A stretch of DNA of 64,000 bases. Source: Xanthostigma xanthostigma (taxonomy: Eukaryota > Arthropoda > Insecta > Raphidioptera > Raphidiidae). Each line of letters opens with the position of its first letter. Position 1 is the first letter of the stretch. Below the pieces are notes generated by a model that was not told the origin of the DNA, searched no databases, and saw nothing but the letters and a program-made list of their open reading frames with translations. Made by a program: the position numbers and the translations under genes. The stretch covers positions 37,778,753 through 37,842,752 of the forward strand of contig OY754469.1 in NCBI GenBank assembly GCA_963575645.1. The letters are read 5' to 3'. Positions 10,559 to 22,500 of this stretch are shown here, one piece after another.

Positions 10559-13500
10559 TCAAATCTGTAACGCGTGCATTTCACTGTAGAGTCCACCCCT
10601 GGCTACCAGTTCGTCGTGCGATCCTTTCTCAACGACTTGTCCGTTTTTCACGACGCAAATCACGTCGGCTGTGCGTATTGTCGCCAGTCGATGCGCAATT
10701 GTTATGCAAGTACGGCCGGCACGTGCTTGATCCAGAGCTGTTTGCACCACCTGCAATCAAATCATATTATTTAATACATCCTAATATTATAAATGCGAAT
10801 GTGAGTTGCTTGTTTGTTTGTTATGCTTTCACGCGTAAACTGCTCAACAGATTTCGATAAAATTTGGCAAAGACATAGATTGCACCCTAAAGAAGGACAT
10901 AGGCTACTGTTTTTCTCAAAAAACAACTCTGAATGGGTGCAATAGAGGATGAAAGTTTGTATAGAGAATCAATCATTTCTCAATTTCTCAAGTTATGGAT
11001 AAGAAAATGCATATTTAAGTATAAGAAATAAAGAATTACGTGTTTTAGCGTTTTTGCAAAAATATCCCTCAAAATGGTAACAAAATTCACACATAATATA
11101 CCTGAATATATCGCACGCAAATACTGCCGGCAAAAATGTCAAAGTGTAAAAACATTGTTTTTTAAAGTGATATTACAAGACTCTGTTTCATCTCAATCGC
11201 ATGCGGAGCCGCGGGTAGTAGCTAGTGGCCTATATATATCTCCCTTGACGTTCTAAACGGGTTATTTGCATTTTCGAGTATGCTTTTCTCAACAAATGGA
11301 ATATTTTTGGATGAGAACTGTCAGTTAAACCTTAAACCCGTTCCCAGTTAGGAGCCACGAAATGTATCGGTGTGAGCATGGAGGTGGAAGAACCACTAGT
11401 TTGTACGTGAGTACTTAACTCCGCCCACTATTATTCACGTCACGCAGGTCCGTACTATGAATAAACTAACTCCCTAATTACAATAGTAATCTAACTTGTT
11501 AATATTCAAATAGTTTATTGATTCATTTAAAAATTCTCAGTTGTTTTTAATAACGTATTTAAAAAAAAATTGGGTAATAAAAATGTTTACAATTCCTTCA
11601 GGTTTATTATATTTGTGTACGCCGGTGGTCCACGAGTTTACCATCTCTCTCTCACGTTTCGTAATTCCCTGCCTAGAGGAATCTCTTGCATCTCCTGAGT
11701 AGGAATTCAGGGTCAACTGGGTAAAGGTTATCACCGATGATATGATATTACAAATTTAGTATTCATCATAGTTGAAACGGCAAGCTAAGCAGTTTTGTCA
11801 CTCAAGCAATATTTTTATTTTAAGCCACTCGTATATGATTGGCTGAGCGAACGCGTGAGCAGTGCGTCTGGTCAGCCATTCGCATATGATTGGTTGAACG
11901 AACTCAAGGTTGTGTTTGCACAGGACAAAACTTGGTGACAGAGCATCAACGATTTTAAATGTTTTTAATGTTTCACGGTAGGGCTCTGTTATGTACCTTT
12001 TCACTTTCAGCATCCAGTGCTGATGTAGCTTCATCCAAAAGAAGTACTTTAGGATTTCTGACCAGTGCTCTTGCAATGGCTATCCTCTGTTTCTGACCAC
12101 CGGATAACTGAGTTCCTTTCTGCCCTAATCTAGTTTCGTATCCCTGTGTAAAGAAAATTAAAACGTTGTTAGTAAAAGCCGCAAATCCTTTTTTATTAAA
12201 TTTATAGGATTGTGTTAAAGTATTGTCCAAACAGTTTGTCGTATGATGCATTTCGATAAGATTATGATATGAGAATGGTACAAATCGGTTGTGTAACTGA
12301 TTTGTGAGCGAAACAACGGATTCTCGCTTCTCTCCAGGCGAGAATTTAATTGCACTTACAGATGTCATTTGCATTCAAGGCAGAAAGTGATTTTCGCCTC
12401 TCTAGAGAAGATAATCTCGTATTTGTTTGCACAGTGCAATTTTTAATCATGTACAAGCGATCGAGAAACTCAATTCGTATAAATGTGCCTTTTGGATTGT
12501 TAAGTTTGAAAATTATAAACGACATGTTAGCATTGTACCTTCGGTAAATTGACGATGAAATTATGAATGTTCGACTGTTTGGCAGCTTCAATAATCTCCT
12601 CCATCGACACATTACGAGTATTGTCACCGTAGGCAATATTTTCAGCTATCGTACGATCAAAAAGCACAGGCTCCTGCGATACGATACCTAATTGACGCCT
12701 TAATGTAGTTAGTGACAGATCTTTTTTGATGTCTTTATTGTCAAGGTACTAGAAATAATGAAAAAAAATCAGATAACATTCCCTGAAAACGATATAGCCT
12801 TTTCGATCAGATTCCCATAATTTCTTAAGCGTGTAAGTTAATCTAACTCCTAACTGTTAAATGCGTTAGATCAGTTTCCGTGAATTCGCATATTAACGAT
12901 TATTTCCGTGGATTATAAAATGGATTATTATAGAATCGTACGAGGGAAATTATTATTCCCATAGATTTCTAGGCATTTGTCAGTGAATTCGCTTCCTGTC
13001 AATATCATTTGGGCCTAGTGCCGATTCATGTTAACAATGACTTGAAAATCCATTTGATACTTTGACCAGTTCTGGAATTAAAACTAGGCAACTAAGTATT
13101 TTTAATAGAGAAGTAGTATAAACGACTACATTGTTACACACTCAGCTATCCTCAAACCCACTAATGGACTCTCATCAATTAATGTAGTTTCTTGTGGATC
13201 CTACGCAATATTGTTAAAAATAAAGAAAAACTTTCAGTCATTTTTCTGTGTCTATCTAAAAAACTCTGATATAATCAATTATTATCTTTTCATAAAATAT
13301 TATCTACCACACAAAAAGAAGTTGGTATTTTAATGGAAGAGTAACGGATTATCCTTACCAGAGTGCCATCATCTGGATCGTACATCCTCTGTATCAATTG
13401 AATGCAAGTAGACTTTCCACAACCACTTTGACCAACCAACGCTACTGTCTGTCCGGGTTTGACTTCCAAATTCAAACCTTGAAGGACTTGTACGTCTGGC

Positions 13501-16500
13501 CGACTCGGATATCGAAATTCTACCTTGGAATACTTGATATCTCCATGTGATTTCTACAATCAGAATTTCAACCATTAAACACAACCTTTAAATATTCCAG
13601 AAACTTTGAAATTAAAAAAAATTACCCATTTTTCCATAGCGGGCAATGTGGCGATGGAATGCATTAGAGGAATTCGATCCAATAATTGAAATATTCTATC
13701 GGCGGCGTACATCGCAGAACTAAAATTTGGTGCATGCGCAAGGGCTTGTCCGGTCATCCAACTTCCGAAAATTAAAGCTTCGCTTACTCTGAAAAATAGT
13801 AAGATTTCCTTTAAATATAGCCAAAAAACCCGATTGACGTGTTATATTTATTCTTTTCAATTTCGTGCATAAATGATAGTTTTTAAAAAAAAATAGAGTT
13901 TTGTATTTCATATCTTTGAAAACATTACTTTTGCTAATATTTTGTATTATATTATGTAATACATTAATACACGGAATAAAATCTTATCAGTCTTAAAAAA
14001 AAAATTTTGAAGTATCTTGGTCATCTTGGTAATTCATGATGGCGCCTACATTGGAATGCGGAAGAAAATACTACGATACAGCTATTTAAAATTAGTAGGT
14101 CAGTAGGTTCCTGGAGGAAACAAGACAGCGCTATGCTTGTTTAATGCTACAAAATGAGATGGGCTGTTTGAAATTTTATCTTTGGCATTCCAATGTCAGT
14201 TGGCATATTTTGCGTCTGATATCGCCACTATATAAAATTAAAAATAGCCACCATGCGAAAGTCGATCAAAACATTAAAATTTGATCATTAGCGTAGCAGG
14301 AGTGGGGGGGGGGGGCAAGTGGTCCTGGCTCACCCTACAATATTAATTGTTCACATACAAATAACAAGATAAATCTACAATAATCTGTTTTCTTTGTCGT
14401 GAAATTTTTCCAGAAAATCGTGTTGATCGATTTCGCTGCTATGAACAGTTTTCAAATGATTGTAAGTGGCAGCTGGTAATGGTAGGTAGAGCTGAAAATT
14501 TGCCCCCCCTAGGATAAAATCGTTGTTACGCCCATGTTGATAATAATGAAAGTTAAATTGCTCCTACTTACTTGATGACGTTTTTGTATTCCAAATTTTC
14601 TCTGGCGACTAAATAGCCACCATAGTACATGCTAACAGCGTAACTGAAAAATGGCGCAGCCTGTCCAAACGAAAAAACAATGCCTCTCAGCCTCGTCTTA
14701 TTACGCAATGCGTTATTAACTGTTATCAGTTCGTTTTCAAACCGTTCCAGAACATATTTCTCTTGACTTAAACCAGCTACAGTTCTTATATTGGCTATAG
14801 CTTCAACTGCGATTTTGGCCAAATCTGACATAGCACTTTTTTCGATTTTACTATAGTAATTTGCTAGTTTTCCTTCCAAAACTACGGCTAGGTATATCAG
14901 TGGGATACAAGTAATTGCAACCAAAGACAGCTTCCATGAAAAGAACATCCCAACACAGAAACCGACTACTAAAGTTGAGAACGCTTGGAGCAATACGCTA
15001 ATTCTGGAACCGGTTGCACCTTAAAAAAAATAAACTATTTGTAATTTCATATCGAGCACTATTTCTCTGCGCCTAGTTAAAATTAGCGCAGTTTTTCTGT
15101 TATATTTTTAATGCTAAAGTAATTATTGGATTGGAAGTACGTCTTGTTTTCTGCTGAAACCTGGAGATGATTTGCAATATCTGTGCGAAGGAACCGTTTG
15201 CAACTATAATGGCAGCTAACATAGTTTACAGTCATCGCGTAGGACCCGAAAAGAAGGGACGAAAACACTTTATTTTTGATCTGCGCTTGCGCGACTTTTA
15301 TTTTGCGTCATTAGCATGAAACAGTCAACTTTCCGCTTTGAAAAGAAGTATGTTAAAAATAGTATATTTAAAAAAAATAGGATTTTTACCCATGATACTT
15401 CGGAAGAGTACGATGGAACCTTCGATACGAAAACACTGCATATTAAAAGAAACAAATCAGTATCACTTTTCACTCGTCGTACGCGTCGCTAACTTTGTTG
15501 GCACAATCAGGAGATTTATTAAAATTTGATTTTTACCTTGTACAGTAACGGCGTCATCAGCTAACCTGGCGCACAGGGCACCGACGCTATTCTTGACTTC
15601 ATCAAACCAGCCCATTTCCTGTCTAATTATTGTTTCGAACGTCTGCTGACGCAATCTAGTTGTCAGTTTAACGCCGGCTGTGTTGAACATAGCAGCTTGC
15701 AAGAAACCTGCCAATCCAGTAATAATTCCGACAACCAAGAAACAGATTGAATAAAACAACGTCTGTTTCAATATTTCGTCACGATCTTCGATCACAAATA
15801 CCTTTGAACAGAAGAAATGTTTATTTAGATAAACAAAATTATTGAAGTAAAACTTCTTTGATAACTGGGGACGTGTAATGGAGAATGCATAGAATAAAGA
15901 ATTTATTGTGCTCTATAGTCTATACCAGGCCCCGGCAAAAGGCGGCCCGCGAGCCGAATCCGGCCCGCAGCACAATTATGTCGGGCCCGCGAAACATTTT
16001 ATAAATTTTAGAAAAATAGTAAAGAAATAGAAAGGCCCAGAACAGACGAATAAAGGACCTAAGGAGCTTTTTTTTTGCTCTCCAAATGCGGAAATAGAAT
16101 GTGAGGACCTTTTTTTTTGCTCTGCAAATTTTTGGCCCGTGGTCAAATTTACATCAGTTATGTGGCTCGGCGATCAAAAGAATTGCCCGCCCCTGGTCTA
16201 TATTATCCTACGGCATTGCTACGCGCCCAGCTGTTTTCAAGCCCTTGATGTTTTGAGTTATTACAACAAAATTAATTTACCCCAAAAATTTCACCGAAGA
16301 GTACAGCAAAAGCTGGAAATGAAGTTCCAACTACTATGGCAGCAATAGATCCAACAACGAGATATGGCCACTCGGGTTTGTTCATTTTAATAAGCCTAAA
16401 CAGTGACGTATCATATTTTCTGTCCTCGTCTATTACTGATTCACTGGTTTCTGATGATTTCGTCTCTTTTAGAGCGATGTTTGAGAGTGAATTTCTGCCA

Positions 16501-19500
16501 ATTGATTTTCTGCCCTTTTCTACAGATTCGCGTTTCTTGGGATCTGTCGGTTAAAAAAATATTATTAAAATAAATAGAATTAAATTCCCAATCCCGATTC
16601 ACTATATCCCATTGAACCGTGCGAAGTAAAATAGCCAGTATTCACAAGTTGATCTTTATCAAACAAATAATACAAACCTTGTTTCTTTTCGTCATGACCG
16701 GTCGAAACCAAATTATAATACAGTCCCCGTTTGCTCAAAAGTTCTGCATGCGTTCCAGTTTCAACAACGGCTCCATTTTGTAACACAATAATTCGATCTG
16801 CATTTGTTATTGTTGATAGTCTGTGAGCGACAATAATCGTGGTGCGTCCAACTCTTGCTTGATCTAATGCTTTCTGTACTTTAGCTTCACTGTCCAAATC
16901 CAGGGCTGATGTTGCTTCATCCAATAAAAGGATGGATGGTCGTCGGATCAACGCTCTAGCTATTGCTATCCTTTGCTTTTGACCACCAGATAATTGCGCG
17001 CCACGATCTCCTACCATAGTATCGTAGCCCTGAAAAATGTATATATAATCAGTCGAAATTCTTATCTACCTTTTTAGCTTTCTTGCAGTAAGTCCTTCGT
17101 TAAAAATGTTAAATTCTATCTTGATCTATTTCCTATGGAATTTAATTTTTACTGCATTTTGATTTCCAAAATTTATGTCTCTTACATTTGGTAATTTAGT
17201 AATAAACTCGTGGCAGTTGGCTTCCGTGGCCGCTTGTTCAATATCTTCTTGCGTCGCATCAGGTCGGCCATAACTAATATTATTACCTATTGTTGTGGTG
17301 AACAGTACAGGTTCTTGACCAACAATACCAATCTGAGTCCTGAGCCATTCGATATTCAGCTTGGATATATCGTTTCCATCTAAGCTAACTAGTCCACTCA
17401 TCGGATCATACAGACGTTGAATTAGTTGTACGATTGTTGATTTACCACAGCCTGAACTTCCCACCAGAGCCACCGTTTCTCCAGAATTGATCTTCAAATT
17501 AAGACCATCGAATATCTGTAAGGTACAATAATTATAACTAAGTCCTGCTTTTGCTAGCGAATTAAAATCGGGGATCGTATCTTAAATGACATTTCACAGC
17601 TCCGCGTGTCGTCTAATGATGCATTTCACAGCGACGAGCGGTCGGCGAATCGGCCGAGACAAGTCCGATTGGCCAACATCCAAACCGACGTTCTTGTGTC
17701 CCGCGTGCATTGATCAAGGCATAGGCCAGTATAGCGTTCAGAGTAAGACGTAAGGGGCGCGCGCGCGGGATACAGCCATCAGAATAAATACTGAGGGTTT
17801 GGTTTATTCTCCTCCATTGCATACGTAAAATAGTGAAAGCGAGGACAACGCAATTCTGGGGCGACAAGAAACACGTGGAGCTGTAAAAGAAGCCTAAATA
17901 TAAAATTAACGTACCGTAACGTCAGGCCTTGCTGGATAATGGAAATTAACGTTTTTGAATTCTATATTTCCTATAATCTCATCAGGCTTCAAGCCTGCGG
18001 TGCCTAGAGGATCTATTTTTGATTCTGTATCTATAATTGAGTATATGAATGCAGCTGCCCCACGGGCTACAGTGAAAGATTCCATATGAGGAGCCGTCAT
18101 ACCCAAGCTTTCTGCTCCAGACAATACGCCGAAAAACACCTGCACAAAAAGGAAATTGTTGCAAAGAAATTTTTAAAAAAGGAAGTTATTGTGCTGGCAG
18201 ATAATACATACAATCATTAAAATTTCAGGCGTGTATTGAGGATTTTCAACATTCCGGTCGTCCAAAATTAAATTAACACCATACCAAAAACCAACCGCAT
18301 AACTTAAATATACAATTAACCACATCAAACCGGTTCCAATTCCGGAATATGTACCTTTTTTCATGCCAGTTTGAATGGCAGGTTTCATATTTTCTTCAAA
18401 ACTAAAACAAGAAGAAGTGCGTAAATTAGATCATACAAAACGTTTTTTTTTTTTTAATTGGCATGTAAGAAAATTATTAATGATGATTAAAAGACCTACC
18501 GCCTACTTTCCTTGTCTTGCCCTTCAAATGCTACAACCGTCCTAATTGAACCCAGGACTTCTTCAGCTACTGTTCCAGCTTTACTGTACGCCTCCAGCTC
18601 TTTAGCTGTTAAATTACTCTGAACCTATAAAATCAACATAAAAAACGTCTTTTTTAATGGATACAAATCACTTTCACATCTAAACATTTTTGAACGTCCA
18701 GTTAACAGGGATATTAGAAGGAAGGAAAACGTAGTTGATTTGTCGACTATGCAATTATTTTCCTTCCGTTGATAGTTATTTGTAAGGGTTTGGGGAGAAA
18801 CTAGTGGCAAACATTCCCACAACCCGACGTGGCAAATATGGCTCAAGGACACCAGTCGTGGGACTATGGTTGAAATAACAGAATGAAATTCTTACCTTCG
18901 CTACAATTGCTGTTGCAAAAATATTAATCGGAGCAAAACTAAGCATAACGAGAGTGAGTTTCCAGCCGTATATGAAAGCCATGATGACCGAGATAATAAA
19001 AGATGACAATAAAAACCCGCATATAGGTATCTTTTCGCCTATGCCTTCTTTTATTTTCTCCAAATCTCTAAAATCAGAATAAGTCGCGTTAATGAATTTG
19101 TAAGAAATTAATTTCTTAATTTCCCATCAAAATCAATGCCTTAGTGGTACGCTAATTTCGACCAGAAGTGTAGATTCAATCTGGATGTGATTTTTCACAG
19201 AATTTAATGGATTAACAGGTCCAAGGATTTGTTGACGTGCTGCAATTGATTAAGTGTTTACTATTGAAAATATTCGGATTGGAACCCAGTTCATATTTTA
19301 CTGAAATCCGTAAGAAATAAATTAAACTGGAGGCATGCTTTGTTTTCTGATAAAACTAGGGTACGTTTCAGATCAATGAATGAGTATGAACACCAAATAG
19401 TTCCTTTGCAGCTGTATTGATATATTTGGTGGACTTTGTTTCGGCGCCCGCAGAAAATATTTTTCCAGTTTGAAACTATCAGACGGTCTTAAACGAAAAT

Positions 19501-22500
19501 GATGAAATTTTCGTTTAAGATCGTCTGACGGTTTCAAACTTACCCTGATTTTATCTGAAAAGAAACTATGCTTACAGTTCAATTAATTCCTGTAACACTG
19601 AAAATAATAGCAAAAAAACGCTTTTATGTCACGCGCAGACATCAGTTAATGATCTAAATATCGAAGGAGATTTATTTAGTTGAGGAACAATTGAAAAATA
19701 CGCTTTACCAGAGTATCGCTTGTGGCCAACGTATCGAAAAATATATTTTCATCAGGGCCTCAATGCAAGTTGAGATGTTAAATTGTGCAAATTATTGTAA
19801 TATACATGATCATTTATTATGAATTTCCACTGTTTTTAATTTACAAAATTGTTCTGTCCAATATGAAAATAAATATTGTACTGACTTCCAAATAAATATC
19901 CTTCAATACATATTTTTGGAACAAAACTTCTACTGACGATCTAAATATCGTTACTAACTCTGTTATTCTGCCAGCAACGTTGACTCCAGCATTCACATCG
20001 AACCATTCCATATCTTGTCTAAGCACTGAACGTAGAAACAGCTGGCGTATCCTGTTTATTTGCCTTAAAGCTGAATAATTTGCAAGGTCAACCGCAATAG
20101 CACCTACAATTAATTCGTAGATAGCAATGCAAGTTATTCCAATCCCAAATGCTTTGGAGTCTTCTATCAGAGCGTCCATAAATTGGTCATTTGTTGCGTT
20201 TTCTCTAAAAACGATTCAATCATTTGAGTTCAACCTTTAAACACCAACATTCAGTCAATTCATATTGTCAATTTTTTAATTTTTAAAAATTTAGATAGTT
20301 TATCAGTTCTCGAAATAGAACCTAATAATTTGTAATAGAGGAGCAATATAAACACAGACATCGCTCTGCATGTCCAATTTTCTATTATTAATGCAAAAGT
20401 CATTTCTTACTGCAGAATTTTTCCACCGCCGAATATCGGTAAAATAATGATTCGCTGAGAACTCTCAATGTTATTGACTCGATCGATCATCAAGGAAATA
20501 AATTCTGCATACAATATCGTGAGAATTGGTAAATATAGCCCACTCAATATTCCGAAGAACACCCCTAATAAGGTGGAAAAAAGCTCTTTCCCAGTTGCGA
20601 AACGAAACTGAAAATCAAATTAAATTATTATATTTAACAGTTAGAACTCGTGGTGGCTCTTAATAATGTAGGTCAATATTTTAATAATTTAATAACTTGA
20701 CAAAACAAAATGATTTGACACATTGGAAAATAAAGTGTTTTACCATTTTTGTCTTGTTCTACTTAAATATCTGGTATTAAACTTTGATAGTTGTTAAGTC
20801 TATATGAATCAAATTTATACACAGTTTTCTGGTTTCACGTCCATTATAATGATGTTGGTAAATGATAGCGGGAAAGTGGACAGGTACACAAATCAAACAC
20901 CTTATTTAGCTGTGTATAACGTTTCGCTGGTGATCTCAGCTTCTTCAGATACTTATGAATAGTTTTTACAACAACAATAACATCTTTCAGCTAAGTATCT
21001 GAAGAAGCTGGGATCACCAGCGAAACGTTATACACAGCTAAATAAGGTGTTTGATTTGTGTACCTGTCCACTTTCCCGCTATCATTTATACTACACAGCG
21101 GCGACTCATGGGTCCCGAGGTTGCTGAAGTGCTAGGAGAAGATTTGTTCTTGGTTTTCGTGGGGGTGAAATAATAAGTAAATAATATTTTTAAGGAATTC
21201 AACAACGATTTATTCAGACCTATTAAAAGTTTATATTTTCAATTTATTATTTGTCTCAATAATAATGTGAAAGTCTCATTGTTCTCGGAAGAAAGCCTGG
21301 AAACTGAAGACTTGTAATAGAGACGTCATGGAAACGCAATATAAACGACAGCATCACTACACGCTCCGCTATTCTCAAATTAAATCTAAAGGCCGCTGCA
21401 CACGTGGCTGCTTTTGCCGCTGGAATCGTTGCTGGGACTTACGCGGGCTACGAGGATGGAAATGACGTAACAGCGGACTCCGTTGCGTGGTAACCAGCTT
21501 TCAAAATTAGAACCGAGGCTATTTTATGTGCTCGATTGTCTGCTGGCCTTAAGCAAGAACCAATCAGAAAACAGTATCTCATCAGGTGGGTGAGATTGGT
21601 AAACGTCATAAACAAACATTGCGTCATAGTATGGTGTTCTGTTCAGACACAATAAACGCCCGAGGTCACTATTTCAGAGGTTACCTCGTTCCATGAATGA
21701 CGTTCATATTTTTATCAACCACACAATATCAATTGACAGGTCGGCCGGATGACGTCATCCCTCCATACTAACGGAACGAGGTAAGCTCTGTAATTTACTG
21801 ATCTTGCATTTTTGTTAACATTCGAACTGTCACTGCGCTTCCAAACACCCATCGTGTGAAGCCAAAAAAAAAGCCGTCATAAAATCCATAGCATCACAGC
21901 AGCGATCCAGAAGCAAACCCAGCCTCGTGGGAAGCGGTCTTTAGAAAAATATATTTGTTTGCATTTACCAACCAGCATTCTTTTTAAAAAAATTTGTAGT
22001 TATTATCAGAGTTTGAACACAATTTCTTTCTTTTATTTTTAGAGGAAGTTCCATGCTTTTATCTTCATGCTTTTATCGAGACATTTGCAATTAAAAAACT
22101 TAATAGTCGAACGAATAAAATCACTCGTTTTGACATAATTAGTGGCAATTTCTTTTTAGAAAAACCACCAACTGCCAAACTTATCTGAACCAAATATCAT
22201 TTCATATTTTCAGTTTATGATTATTCTGAGTTAATACTTTTGCCAATTCTTCGATAAATACCTAGGAAATGGAATTTCGTGATCAGTGTCACAATATTTT
22301 GAATATTTCTTTTTGTGAAATCTCATTGACGTATTATTAATAAATCTGAGAAATTAAATTAAATTCAACGGTTACTTACCAGTTCATAAAAAGAAATAGA
22401 AGGAAGTGAACCTTCATCGTCTTTCTTTTCTGGTTTTTCCACGGTAAAAGATCTGAAATGAAATGCACATTTTGTTTGTCCATAATTTTTCCTTTCAAAA

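Noticed and set aside
13140-13204. Open minus-strand segment after an AG in ABCB intron 15, possible extra or alternative exon
   Set aside because: Exon 15 joins exon 16 directly in phase and restores the conserved D-loop-to-Q-loop spacing; the segment is a copy of a repeat also found at 20.3 and 21.3 kb.
20859-21088. Firm Penelope element call
   Set aside because: Only short terminal-like phrases are present and there is no reverse transcriptase or GIY-YIG sequence; kept as an inverted repeat only.
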